Shown: piece after piece, positions 17,221-25,836 of the stretch
How the letters are laid out: each line of letters opens with the position of its first letter
Numbering within the stretch: position 1 is the stretch's first letter
Source of the DNA: Psychrobacillus sp. BL-248-WT-3
Lineage (GTDB): Bacteria > Bacillota > Bacilli > Bacillales_A > Planococcaceae
DNA: 64,000 bases
Direction of reading: 5' to 3'
Assembly (NCBI RefSeq): GCF_012843435.1
Contig: NZ_JABAFC010000006.1
Coordinates: 62,001 to 126,000, forward strand
Position numbers and translations under genes: made by a program
Notes under the pieces: model-generated
Database searches by the model: none
What the model was told of the DNA's origin: nothing
What the model saw: the letters and a program-made list of their open reading frames with translations, nothing else

Positions 17221-19394
17221 TACCTGTTAAATTTAAATTCTATTTTGTTCTCCTTTTCATTCCAGAGAAGGACCGCATCAAAACCTTTTTCACCTTTTTT
17301 AAAACCTTTAATTAAATTAGATTCTCCAGCTTTTAAAAGCTTTTTCATGTTTGCCTGTGAAATGGTTTTACCGAGTATTTTTTTTGAAATAGAAAACTTA
17401 CAGTTAGAAACTTTATAGTTTGTACATCCATAGAACTTTCCAAAGTCCAGTATATTACCACTACACATTCTACATTTTCCAAGTACTGTTTTCTCGTTCT
17501 TGTTATACCTTTTATTTTGGGGATTAGAACCAATCTTCTCAATTTGGATATTCTCGAAAGACCAATGAACTTTTTGCTCTTTGGCATCTACCATTAACTT
17601 TTGCGATAATTTTTTTACCTGTTCTAGAAAGTTTATTGGTGAAGCTTTCCCTTCACCAATTTCCGATAGTCTTTGTTCCCATTTACCTGTCATACCTGGA
17701 GAGGCTAGAATACTTTCACCTAACGCTTCTATCAGTAGTAATCCTTTAGGGTTTGCAAATACTTGGTTTTTACTGACTTCAATATAATTTCGGTCCTTTA
17801 AAAGGTTAATAATACCGGCCCTGGTTGCCTCTGTTCCTAGTCCTTCAGTTTTAGCTAAAACTTTTTCTAACTCTGTATCATCCAAATGCTTTCCAGCTGT
17901 TTTCATTAAGGTAATTAAATTTCCTTCTGTGTATCTTTTAGGTGGCTGAGTTTCACCTTTTTTAAGATCGACCTTAGTTACCTGCCCCAATTCCCCCTCC
18001 TGTAAGCTAGGAAGGTTTTGCCCTTCGTCTGAATCTGAATTTTCCTTGGAATAATAAATGACTTTCCTCCAGCCTTCCTCAATTTGTTCTTTCCCTTTCG
18101 TAATGAACTCTGCCCGGTTGTCAACCAAGGAATGTATCGTTGTGTAATTAAAGATCGCATTGTTATAATGGGCAGCAATTACTTGCCGTACAATAAGATC
18201 ATATATCTTTCCCTCGTCCGAGGTTAATTTTGAAACATCAGGTATTTGTTCAGTTGGAATGATGGCATGGTGATCCGTTACTTTTTTTTCATTTACATAC
18301 CTTTTGTTATGAATAATTGAATCACAAGGAGGGGGCAAAAGATCCTCATATTGCTTAATTCTACTTAAATGATTTAAAATACTGGGAAGTCCTTTAGCTT
18401 CCTCGTTCGTTAAAAATTGCGAATCTGAACGTGGGTAAGAAACCACCCCTTTCAGATAAAGTTTTTGCAATACGTCTAGTGTTTTCTGTGGCGAGAACTT
18501 CAACGTTTTATTTGCGGTTGCTTGAAGAGCTGAAAGGTTAAACAGTAATGGTGGCTGATACTCTTTTCTTTCTTTTTTTATGTTCGTAATTCTTACATCT
18601 TTATTTTTACAAAAATGAGCAATGGCTATTCCCTGCTTCTCCTCTAAAACTCTTGTCACATTGTTCTTGTGCCATTTACCTGTTATTGTTTTACCGTTGA
18701 AGTTAAAATTTGCTTCCACTTCCCAAAAGGGTTCTGATTTAAAATTTGCAATTTCATGCTCTCTTTTGACAATTAATGCAAGAGTCGGGGTCTGAACCCG
18801 TCCAACAGAAAAGACATCTTTTAACCCTTTTTCTTTTAGTAGAATGGTATATATTCTCGATGAATTAATTCCTATTAACCAATCTGCACAAGACCGGCTT
18901 AATGCTTCATAATAGATGCTACGTGTTTCTTCTTCTGTAAGTAAATTAGAAAATCCTTTCTTTACCGCACCTTCCGTTAAGGAAGATATCCAAAGACGTT
19001 TCATAGGTTTATTTACACCACAAACCTTTATTATGTTACGAATGATTAACTCACCTTCTCGCCCTGCATCTCCACCAATGATAATTTCCTTAATATCTGT
19101 TCGCTTCAATAGATTCTTAATGATATTAAACTGTTTAATCTTTGTTTTTGTTACCTTATATTCAAATCTATCCGGAATGATTGGTAATGTATCTAAAGAC
19201 CATTTTTTCCAAGTTGGGTTATATTCTTCCGGAGGTTTTAATTCACAAAGGTGCCCTATCGCCCAAGTGATTAACGCCCCATTTGGAAAATGAGAATTAG
19301 GTTTGACTTCAAAATAACCTGTCTTTTTTATAAAGGAAAAGGGAGCTGCCAACTTAGCTGCCTGATCTGGTTTTTCTGCAATTACTATTTTCAT
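17220..19394 (-). CDS. topB: DNA topoisomerase III carried by the mobile element
   Basis: An intact 724-residue type IA topoisomerase. Visible: Toprim opening IVIAEKPDQAAKLAAPF, acidic GDAGREGELI near residue 115, GRVQTPTLAL, catalytic Tyr320 in VVSYPRSDSQFL, GLGTEATRAGIINLL, and a C-terminal Cys4 zinc-ribbon-like region CRMCSG..YGCTNYKVSNC. It relaxes or decatenates single-stranded-region DNA in the cytoplasm. The start at 19394 has AGAGGGG upstream. It is clearly homologous to, but well diverged from, the interrupted host topB. At the target position it reads CGTTCAGATTCG where the host reads CGGACTGATTCT, so it lacks the element's own insertion sequence. It probably supplies the lost host function. 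Confidence 0.93.
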   Translation of the reverse strand: MKIVIAEKPDQAAKLAAPFSFIKKTGYFEVKPNSHFPNGALITWAIGHLCELKPPEEYNPTWKKWSLDTLPIIPDRFEYKVTKTKIKQFNIIKNLLKRTDIKEIIIGGDAGREGELIIRNIIKVCGVNKPMKRLWISSLTEGAVKKGFSNLLTEEETRSIYYEALSRSCADWLIGINSSRIYTILLKEKGLKDVFSVGRVQTPTLALIVKREHEIANFKSEPFWEVEANFNFNGKTITGKWHKNNVTRVLEEKQGIAIAHFCKNKDVRITNIKKERKEYQPPLLFNLSALQATANKTLKFSPQKTLDVLQKLYLKGVVSYPRSDSQFLTNEEAKGLPSILNHLSRIKQYEDLLPPPCDSIIHNKRYVNEKKVTDHHAIIPTEQIPDVSKLTSDEGKIYDLIVRQVIAAHYNNAIFNYTTIHSLVDNRAEFITKGKEQIEEGWRKVIYYSKENSDSDEGQNLPSLQEGELGQVTKVDLKKGETQPPKRYTEGNLITLMKTAGKHLDDTELEKVLAKTEGLGTEATRAGIINLLKDRNYIEVSKNQVFANPKGLLLIEALGESILASPGMTGKWEQRLSEIGEGKASPINFLEQVKKLSQKLMVDAKEQKVHWSFENIQIEKIGSNPQNKRYNKNEKTVLGKCRMCSGNILDFGKFYGCTNYKVSNCKFSISKKILGKTISQANMKKLLKAGESNLIKGFKKGEKGFDAVLLWNEKENKIEFKFNR

Positions 19395-19610
19395 TATTTG
19401 TTCCCCTCTATTAATACTAATATACTGGCACAATAAGTTATAGTTTGTGGTATCAATAATAGATTAAACTAAAAGCCAACCTCTAGCATGTACAATAAAT
19501 ATGTCCACCTATCTTTATAGCATACTTTGCTGTTTACTTGTAGGTTAAGCGTTTCCAAACTTTGTTTATGTCCAATTTAGTTATGTCCATTCTTTTTTAG
19601 ATAAAGAACT
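19395..19610. other. Right end region of the element
   Basis: Non-coding. It holds three inverted copies of a GGACATA motif (ends at 19506, 19573 and 19588), the terminal inverted repeat and presumably the promoter of the element topB. Confidence 0.5.
19579..19606 (-). repeat. Right terminal inverted repeat of the topB element
   Basis: AGTTATGTCC (19579-19588) and TTTTTTAGATAAAG (19593-19606) are exact reverse complements of the two left-end blocks. A second TTATGTCC is at 19566-19573. Confidence 0.8.
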
Positions 19611-20786
19611 GATTCTCGTCACATTACTCCAAATGAGTTTGCCTATATCGTCGGACAAGTGGATGAGTACCAAAAACTAATCAATAAACCGTTCCCAATA
19701 GCCTCTCGCTCTCCAAAAAAACGTTATGTGGATAGCTCAAAGGTACAGGAGCATTATGCTATTATCCCAACTAAAAAGATTCCATCTCAATCTGTACTTG
19801 CCAGACTGTCACCGATAGAGAGAAATCTTTACGAGGAAATTATTCGTACGACGCTCGGGATGTTTCATACGGACTATCTTTATACAGAAACAAAGGTTAC
19901 CACTGAGGTAAACGGATTGCTATTCTTTACAACCGGCAAAACAGAGGTCGACAAAGGCTGGAAGGCTCTTTTTATTCAGTCATCTAATGAAAAGGAAAAA
20001 GAAGAACCAACGCTTCCTCCTTTAACCGAGCAGGAATCAGTAGCAAGTAAGATTGAAATTAAAGAAGGCAAGACAACTCCTCCAAAACCATATACAGAGG
20101 GTCAATTAATCGCAATGATGAAAACCTGCGGTAAGCTAATAGAAGATAAAGATGAAACGGAGATTTTAAAGGAAGTAGAAGGTCTAGGAACCGAGGCCAC
20201 GAGAAGTGGGATTATTGAAACCTTAAAAAGACATAACTATATAAAGGTAACCAAAAATATTGTTTCTATTACTGATAAAGGGCGTGTTCTTTGTCAGGCT
20301 ATTGAAGGAAACCTTCTCTCCAGCCCTTCTATGACTGCTAAATGGGAAAACTATCTACGGAAAATAGGAAATGGTGAAGGCTCTCAAGATCGTTTTCTTG
20401 GTAGCATAGCTAAGTTTATCTATAGCCTGATTAATGAAACACCTACCCAACTTAAAACCAAAAACATTACGATCAAGCTTCCTCCAAGAGAACCAAGTTC
20501 GAAATATGCAAAGTTTAAGCAGGAACCGATTGCTCCATGCCCTAAATGTGGACAAGGATCCATTGTAGCACGTAAAAATTTTTACGGCTGTACCAATTAT
20601 AAAAATGGGTGTACTCAAACATTTAATGGATTTTTCTTAAAGAAAAAAATTACTCCCAGTCAAATCAAGCTGCTTTGTACAAAAGGAATAACAAACACTA
20701 TCAAGGGGTTTGAAGCTGAAAATGGTCAAAAGTTTGATGCAAAGCTTGCTCTAGAAGAAGGCAAAGTAAAACTAGAGTTTAAATAA
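19611..20786 (+). pseudogene. topB: topB (topoisomerase III), 3' fragment of interrupted gene
   Basis: The remaining 391 codons of the host gene, resuming in frame at DSRHITPNEFAYIVGQVDE. It keeps EHYAIIPT, the PPKPYTEGQLIAMMKTCG segment, GLGTEATRSGIIETL and a C-terminal zinc-ribbon-like CPKCGQ..YGCTNYKNGC. It has no native start; an internal ATG at 19659 has only a weak upstream site. Without the Toprim domain and the catalytic Tyr it cannot act as a topoisomerase. Precise excision of 12,809 bases would regenerate the intact gene. Confidence 0.92.
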
Positions 20787-20812
20787 CCCAGACTGTTTAT
20801 ATGTTAAAGAGT

Positions 20813-20852
20813 GAAAGGAACCGAGCCATTTACCTCGATTCCTTTCGCTTTT
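20813..20852. terminator. Bidirectional terminator
   Basis: GAAAGGAA-CGAG pairs with CTCG-TTCCTTTC (one mismatch) and is followed by a T-rich stretch; it lies between the convergent topB 3' fragment and the peptidase gene. Confidence 0.7.
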
Positions 20853-20856
20853 TCTT

Positions 20857-21912
20857 TTATTCAAATGGATAGGCGTACGCTGTCTCACCAAGACGTCCTT
20901 TTGTAGTAACGGCTTGAGATAAGGAGTTTACAATCGCCTCCTCTGTCACTTCTGCTGCAGCTTGGAATAGATCATTCATGACAGCATGATCATCCCTTAG
21001 GACACTCCTTGGTTCCACGCTGTTTTCGGAGACATGTGGTATTTTATGAGCAGTTGAAAATGCAATAACAATATCGCCACTTCCATTGCTAAAGTGACTC
21101 CCTGTCCTCCCTAATCCAATACCACAACGCTTGGCCACTCGCTTAAGCTGGCTATTTCCGAGAGGTACATCCGTTGCCAAAACTATTATGATGGAACCAT
21201 CTGCTGGTATAGGATATGACGGTACGGAACTATCACCCTTTGCTTTATATCGTTCAGCCTGGAATTCTTCTTTCTTTCCAAAGTTACTTAGCACCATGCA
21301 CCCGATAGTATAGGCTGTATCGCTGGAGGTATCATACACTATTCTGGAGGATGATCCTATCCCTCCTTTATGACCGAAACAAATCATTCCTTTCCCTGCA
21401 CCAACCGCTCCTTCTAAAGATGCCTCTGAAGTTGCATTTTGAATTGCCTCTACTGCATGCTTAGGTTCCACTGGAAGCTCACGTATAGAATTTAGTCTCC
21501 CATCGTTACATTCTCCAACCACAATATTGATCGTACCTGTAGACACCCCAATATCAGGATTTTCTTTTAGCATATACGTCAAGGTACCTTGCGTAACCGC
21601 TGGGACGCCAAATGTATTGGTTAGCATAATAGGAGCCTCAATAACCCCTAACTCATCTACCTGTACGAGACCAGTTGTTTTGCCAAAGCCATTTAATATA
21701 TAGCTAGCTCCGACCACTTTTTGATGAAATAGGTTATCGCCATGTGGAAGTATGGCAGTGACTCCTGTACAAGCATGCTCACCCTCACTAAGTTGGTGAT
21801 CTAGTGTTACATGGCCAACTTGGACTCCTGCTACATCAGTAATGCAATTTTTTTCGCCCACTGGTAGTTTTCCGATTGTAACGCCACGTTGTCGTATTTT
21901 CATTGGTTTCAT
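20857..21912 (-). CDS. P1-family aminopeptidase (DmpA-like)
   Basis: A 351-residue protein of the DmpA/BapA (peptidase family S58) N-terminal-nucleophile hydrolases. These self-cleave before a Ser to form the active two-chain enzyme, and release N-terminal amino acids or cleave beta-peptides. The self-cleavage site is seen as ADGSIIIVLATDVPL, with Ser about 240. The N-terminal TDVAGVQVGHVTL and the glycine-rich GAVGAGKGMICFGHKGGIGSSSRIV are also typical. No signal peptide is present, so it should be cytoplasmic. The gene lies 3 bases after a YunD-like gene on the same strand, so they form an operon. Confidence 0.87.
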   Translation of the reverse strand: MKPMKIRQRGVTIGKLPVGEKNCITDVAGVQVGHVTLDHQLSEGEHACTGVTAILPHGDNLFHQKVVGASYILNGFGKTTGLVQVDELGVIEAPIMLTNTFGVPAVTQGTLTYMLKENPDIGVSTGTINIVVGECNDGRLNSIRELPVEPKHAVEAIQNATSEASLEGAVGAGKGMICFGHKGGIGSSSRIVYDTSSDTAYTIGCMVLSNFGKKEEFQAERYKAKGDSSVPSYPIPADGSIIIVLATDVPLGNSQLKRVAKRCGIGLGRTGSHFSNGSGDIVIAFSTAHKIPHVSENSVEPRSVLRDDHAVMNDLFQAAAEVTEEAIVNSLSQAVTTKGRLGETAYAYPFE

Positions 21913-21915
21913 ATG

Positions 21916-23307
21916 CTATCCCCTTATTTTAGCTACTTGCTTCCATCTATTTTGATAAGCAGACTCTACAAACTCAGGTTTCTCTCCATATATTCGAATG
22001 ATATCCTTAATTTCTTCTGCCCAATAGGTTTCATTGCGATTAATGGCTAAACTAGGATAACCAGATCCCCTATGCAAATAGTCAGAGCTTGCAACTAAAT
22101 ACCATTTCTCTTCTTCCATTGGAAACTCATTTAAATAGATACTTTTAATATGTTTTCCATCGTGCTCAACTTCTAGTCCAGACACGTGTAATCTTCCCAC
22201 AAATCTCCCCCTAAAACCTGGACCTCTACCCTCGGCCAAGCAAACCTGGGCATCTAAGGATGATTGCAGTGCTTCCTGAATATGTTTTCCTTGAATCTCA
22301 AAAAGAGTAGGATTCAAGGGAGAAGGACAAATTTCTATTAGTTTTTTTCTAGACATCTCATGGAAGATACCTGCATTACAAATACCACTGTTAATAAGTC
22401 CAATGTCTGCCTTTAGCATATCCTTCAATCCATCAGCAATCAGATTACTAATAGGATTCTCCTCCACTACATCGTGCCAAAGAGGATTCCCTAAGGTATA
22501 TAGCGGTTGACTTAATACGTTAACTGCCTTTGTTTTATTCACTTTTAAAACTGAAATAACCTGAGGGTCCTCTTGTATTTCTTTAGTTGATATAGTCTGT
22601 GAGTGGATTAGGTCGACCTTTCCTCTTGTCACTTCTATTTCAACTATTCCTAGGTACTCCCCATAGTTACCAGCACTATTCATAATCGTATTATTAATTA
22701 ATTTCGCTTCTGTGAATAGTTTATGGTCATGAGCTGATATGATAATATCAATTTCCTCTATTTCATTGGCTAACGGTTCATCTGCAAATGTGCCCACGTG
22801 GCTTAACAGAATACATACGTCATATTTCCCTTTGTTTCTTTGAATCTCTTCCTTGATAGCAACCGTATAATCACTCATGTAGAGGCCAAGACCCTCGTTA
22901 AACACTCCCATATCAGGGGAAGAGCCTGTAATGAGGAGACGCAAACCGTTCTTTTCTAGAATCGTACTCTTACATACTCCCTTTATAGCTGTTAAATCTT
23001 TTTTCACTAAATTGTTACTTATAAAAGGAATTGAGCTATTACTAGCCATATGTTCTAGCGTATCGACTCCGTTGAACATTTCGTTGTTACCGATTGTAAT
23101 TGCATCATAACCACCAGCCTCTAGTAGCTCGAGGGCCGCTATCCCCCTAGTCCCCTGTAGCTCGATGCTTTTAAAATCTGCAAAATCTCCTCCATCTAAT
23201 ACAATCGTATTTTCATCTCGATGCTTTCGAATTAAAGAAACGATCTTTTTATAATTATCAAATTGACTATGTATATCATTCGTATGTAAGATTTTTAATC
23301 TTGTCAT
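21916..23307 (-). CDS. Cytosolic 5'-nucleotidase-like phosphoesterase (YunD-like)
   Basis: A 463-residue calcineurin-type metallophosphoesterase of the 5'-nucleotidase/UshA group. The metal-binding motifs appear in order: LHTNDIHSQ (residue 6-14), VLDGGDFADF, TIGNNEMFNG (GNHE variant with Asn-Glu), LLSHVG and ISAHDHKLF. The second half (about 265-440) is the substrate-specificity domain with NPISNLIADGL. It has no signal peptide, like YunD of Bacillus subtilis, and lies next to the DmpA-like peptidase with a 3-base gap. Its physiological nucleotide or ester substrate is unknown. Confidence 0.82.
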   Translation of the reverse strand: MTRLKILHTNDIHSQFDNYKKIVSLIRKHRDENTIVLDGGDFADFKSIELQGTRGIAALELLEAGGYDAITIGNNEMFNGVDTLEHMASNSSIPFISNNLVKKDLTAIKGVCKSTILEKNGLRLLITGSSPDMGVFNEGLGLYMSDYTVAIKEEIQRNKGKYDVCILLSHVGTFADEPLANEIEEIDIIISAHDHKLFTEAKLINNTIMNSAGNYGEYLGIVEIEVTRGKVDLIHSQTISTKEIQEDPQVISVLKVNKTKAVNVLSQPLYTLGNPLWHDVVEENPISNLIADGLKDMLKADIGLINSGICNAGIFHEMSRKKLIEICPSPLNPTLFEIQGKHIQEALQSSLDAQVCLAEGRGPGFRGRFVGRLHVSGLEVEHDGKHIKSIYLNEFPMEEEKWYLVASSDYLHRGSGYPSLAINRNETYWAEEIKDIIRIYGEKPEFVESAYQNRWKQVAKIRG

Positions 23308-23445
23308 GAGCTATGTCTCCCCCTAATTATTCTCCTATCATATCATATTCTAATAATTCCATTAACTCTAATATTTTCAAAATTTAAGCGTATTCCAATG
23401 TAATTAGGGAATAATTTTTACATAAGACTATTTAGGAGGTAATCA

Positions 23446-23945
23446 AATGGAAGTATTAAAAGTAAACGGTGAGTTAGATAAAAAAAAAACTAGCTATTAG
23501 CATTCTAGTACCTGTTATAGGAGGTTCTATTACAGGCTGGTTAGCCAATCGTAATGCACAAAAAAAATACAAAAAGCTTAAACAGCCTTCCTTCGCTCCC
23601 CCTGCTCCTGTCTTCCCTATAGTATGGACGTCCTTATACGCAATGATGGGACTAGCCAAATATCGAGCTGATCAAAAAGTTCAACAAGGGGATAAGGAAT
23701 CACCTGCAATTCCTCTCTATGACTTACAGCTAGGTTTAAATTTCTTATGGTCTTTCTTGTTTTTCCGTTGGGGTCTTAGAGGAACAGCACTTATTGAAAT
23801 GACCATTTTATTAGGTGCCATAGCCATGACAGCATATGAATTCCAAAAGAAAGATACTACTGCCGGCGCATTAATGGTACCGTACATCGGATGGGTAACC
23901 TTTGCCTTAGGATTAAACTTTGCAGTATGGAAGTTAAATAAATAA
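23446..23945 (+). pseudogene. tspO: tspO homologue with single-base frameshift
   Basis: A TspO/MBR-family membrane protein (tetrapyrrole-binding, five transmembrane helices) broken by one extra base. The ATG at 23446 with TAGGAGG upstream opens MEVLKVNGELDKKK, then a run of ten A's (23481-23490) shifts the frame into TAG; removing one A restores LAISILVPVIGGSITGWLANR and joins the rest through KQPSFAPPAPVFPIVWTSLYAMMG (the PxFxPPxxxFxxVW hallmark) to VTFALGLNFAVWKLNK. The intact protein would be about 166 residues. The break may be a sequencing error, a real mutation or slippage-based phase variation. Confidence 0.8.
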
Positions 23946-23957
23946 ATTGAGAACACC
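23895..23957 (+). repeat. Direct repeat, original tspO 3' end
   Basis: About 62 bases covering the last codons of tspO and the start of its terminator (GTAACCTTTGCCTTAGG to GAGAACACC) recur at 24824-24886 with two or three mismatches. Confidence 0.8.
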
Positions 23958-23985
23958 AGATTTTGTAATCTGGTGTTTTTTAACC
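23950..23985 (+). terminator. Terminator after tspO
   Basis: AACACCAGATT and AATCTGGTGTTTTTT form a strong stem directly after the stop codon. Confidence 0.8.
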
Positions 23986-24165
23986 TATTGTTTTGATACA
24001 ATTAATGTAAATTAATAAAATATATAGGTTTATATAAGTCTTAAAAATTATGATGACGTTGCGAAATATCATATTAAAACAGTTTAATTAGGATAAAAAT
24101 TAAAGGCTAATTTTCAACTTACCGAATATATTTTTAATAGTACAAAATGTATAGTGGGGGGATAA

Positions 24166-24807
24166 ATGGTGTTACATAACCAGAACGAGAGATTTTCAAA
24201 GATTGACACAGAACGTTTAAATATTGTTGATAAGTCTGGAAAAGTAAGACTTTCCTTGTTTAATGATGATAATATTCCACCGGCTATAATGGATGGGGTA
24301 GATATTCTTCCAGGTCACAGGAAAAATGATCCTATTTCAGGCTTAATGTTTTATAATGCAGAGGGTGATGAATGCGGCGGCTTAATTTATGGGAATGAAG
24401 TTAAGGAAAATGGAGATTACAGTGCCTTTGCTTCACTTACCTTTGACCAATATAAACAGGACCAAGTTGTACAAATGAGGTATGTAGGCGAAAACGGGAA
24501 TCATAATTATGGGTTTGCCATTTTTGATAGACCAAATAAAAATCTTGGAGAAATGATAAAGAGAACTAATCAAATTGAGAAATCGGATCTTACAACTATA
24601 GAAAAAGAAGAAGCAATAGAGAAAGAGTATGCGGGGAGTGTTCAACGAGCATATATGGGTAAAGCCGAAAATGGAGATATTTCGGTACAACTAATGGATA
24701 GCAAAGGGAATTCACGCATAAGAATGGTTGTTGACGAAAACGATATACCTAAATTAGAGTTCCTTGATGAAAAAGGGAAAGTTACATATAAACTCCCACC
24801 TGATTAA
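24166..24807 (+). CDS. Conserved-type hypothetical protein, function unknown
   Basis: A 213-residue soluble, acidic protein without signal peptide or membrane segment. I do not recognise a named family. It is built of beta-rich units beginning with similar phrases: LNIVDKSGKVRLSLFNDDNIPPAIMDG near the start and VQLMDSKGNSRIRMVVDENDIPKLEFLDEKGKVTYKL at the end, which look like two copies of one repeat. GGGGGG precedes the ATG. It lies between tspO and a stray duplicate of the tspO 3' end, so it was probably inserted here by a recombination that duplicated that end. Confidence 0.65.
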   Translation: MVLHNQNERFSKIDTERLNIVDKSGKVRLSLFNDDNIPPAIMDGVDILPGHRKNDPISGLMFYNAEGDECGGLIYGNEVKENGDYSAFASLTFDQYKQDQVVQMRYVGENGNHNYGFAIFDRPNKNLGEMIKRTNQIEKSDLTTIEKEEAIEKEYAGSVQRAYMGKAENGDISVQLMDSKGNSRIRMVVDENDIPKLEFLDEKGKVTYKLPPD

Positions 24808-24823
24808 GTGGGATGCACTTCCA

Positions 24824-24886
24824 GTAACCTTTGCCTTAGGATTAAACTTTGCAGTATGGAAATTAAATAAATAAATTGAGAACCCC
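24824..24886 (+). repeat. Direct repeat, duplicated tspO 3' end
   Basis: A second, non-functional copy of the end of tspO directly after the 213-residue gene. It carries over the tspO stop codon and leads into its own hairpin. Confidence 0.8.
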
Positions 24887-24916
24887 AAATTGTATAAACA
24901 AATCTGGGGTTGTTTG
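24880..24916 (+). terminator. Terminator after the duplicated tspO end
   Basis: AACCCCA and TGGGGTT arms with an AGATTTG-like interior and following T-rich sequence; related in position to the tspO terminator but with changed stem bases. Confidence 0.65.
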
Positions 24917-24971
24917 TTCATTTGTTTTGATATACTTAATGGAATAGATAAACACATTAGGGAGTGACAAT

Positions 24972-25412
24972 ATGAAAAATATAAAACTAACAATGATGGA
25001 AGCAGTTTTACTAGAATCCTTACGAAGTAATGGCGTATCCAACCAGGAATTACTAGATTGTTTAGATGGTCGTTCCTGGGAGGAGACTTTTTCTACCGAA
25101 TATGAAACATTACTTAATATTTACAACCAAGATAAACAACAATTTATTGAGCTCTTGGAAAATGGTTACTCCGTCAAATTTATTACTTTTAATGGTTTAA
25201 GGAACTTACTTAAAATGAAATTCAACAAACTAGAGGAACAGGACTATAAAATTGTCGATAATACGTTTGAATTATTAGAGCTTAACCCCCAACAATTAAG
25301 TACTCTAAGACAGCTTCTTTCTATTAACTGGGTAGTAGAAGAGCATGAGCGAGAAGGATTAGATACTGACTCGATTCTAGTTAAATTAAAGCCTGTTGTG
25401 GTGCCTGAATAA
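24972..25412 (+). CDS. Hypothetical protein, 146 residues
   Basis: A soluble, Leu- and Glu-rich, mostly helical protein with no signal peptide, membrane segment or motif that I recognise. An AGGGAGTGA site lies just before the ATG at 24972. The phrase LLKMKFNKLEEQDYKIVDNTFELLEL near the middle suggests a four-helix arrangement. It is monocistronic, with a hairpin 20 bases after the stop. Short uncharacterised proteins of this sort are common in Bacillaceae; no function can be inferred from context. Confidence 0.6.
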   Translation: MKNIKLTMMEAVLLESLRSNGVSNQELLDCLDGRSWEETFSTEYETLLNIYNQDKQQFIELLENGYSVKFITFNGLRNLLKMKFNKLEEQDYKIVDNTFELLELNPQQLSTLRQLLSINWVVEEHEREGLDTDSILVKLKPVVVPE

Positions 25413-25431
25413 TCCATCGTTTAGCTAAAGT

Positions 25432-25458
25432 AGCAGGATCCTTTTCAGGTCCTGCTAA
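25432..25458 (+). terminator. Hairpin after the 146-residue gene
   Basis: AGCAGGA and TCCTGCT pair perfectly around an 11-base loop, with AGCTAA/TTGGCT-like outer pairing; no strong T-tract, so it is a moderate terminator. Confidence 0.5.
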
Positions 25459-25836
25459 ATTGGCTAACTCTTCTTAGGAGGTGAGCAATAAGCAACCAAC
25501 GGTCCATACTAGAGCAGTTAATGTTGTTTACCTGCCTCACCTTTCTCCCTGGATTCTCCTCCTGTCTCTCCAAAAGAAGTTGTTAAGCTGATATCGATTC
25601 TACTATATTATTAAAAAGCTTATATTCCTAATACTTATTATTCAGCATCCTTTCTACCTCTCCGATATTTACTACTACATTTAAGTAAATCAATTATCCT
25701 AGTTTTCTCCTCACTTCCCCCTACCTCTATCCTGTTTTTAATAAAAAAACTAAAAATTTATGGAAATTAAATAATTTTGCAATAATCCTCTGCTATACTC
25801 CTTTTGAACTTAAAATATTTTCCTAGGAGTGAATGT
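25459..25836. other. Non-coding gap before the large secreted nuclease gene
   Basis: No gene or clear structure seen in about 380 bases; it presumably holds the promoter of the secreted protein gene. Confidence 0.4.

Larger units (their letters stand above)
6802..19610. mobile_element. ~12.8-kb topB-targeting element with macrolide-resistance-type cargo
   Basis: Boundaries are set by the split topB gene and by inverted repeats at both ends; ACT at 6799-6801 is repeated at 19608-19610, so the exact crossover lies in that triplet or the bases beside it. Contents: TetR-esterase-mph operon (minus strand), serine resolvase, three tyrosine recombinases and a coiled-coil protein in one operon (plus strand), and a complete topB (minus strand). 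The three-recombinase arrangement recalls the Tn554 family (TnpA, TnpB, TnpC) and RIT elements. There is no relaxase or type IV secretion gene, so it is not an autonomous conjugative element. Confidence 0.88.

Noticed and set aside
5836-20786. Integrative conjugative element (topB is often on such elements)
   Set aside because: No relaxase, coupling protein or secretion genes; size and gene content fit a recombinase-based transposon instead.
19659-20786. Separate functional small protein made from the topB 3' fragment
   Set aside because: It is exactly the continuation of the split gene; the internal ATG has no good ribosome site and the product lacks the catalytic part.
23481-23490. Programmed frameshifting in tspO
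   Set aside because: An A10 run could allow it, but tspO genes are not known to use it, so mutation or read error is simpler.
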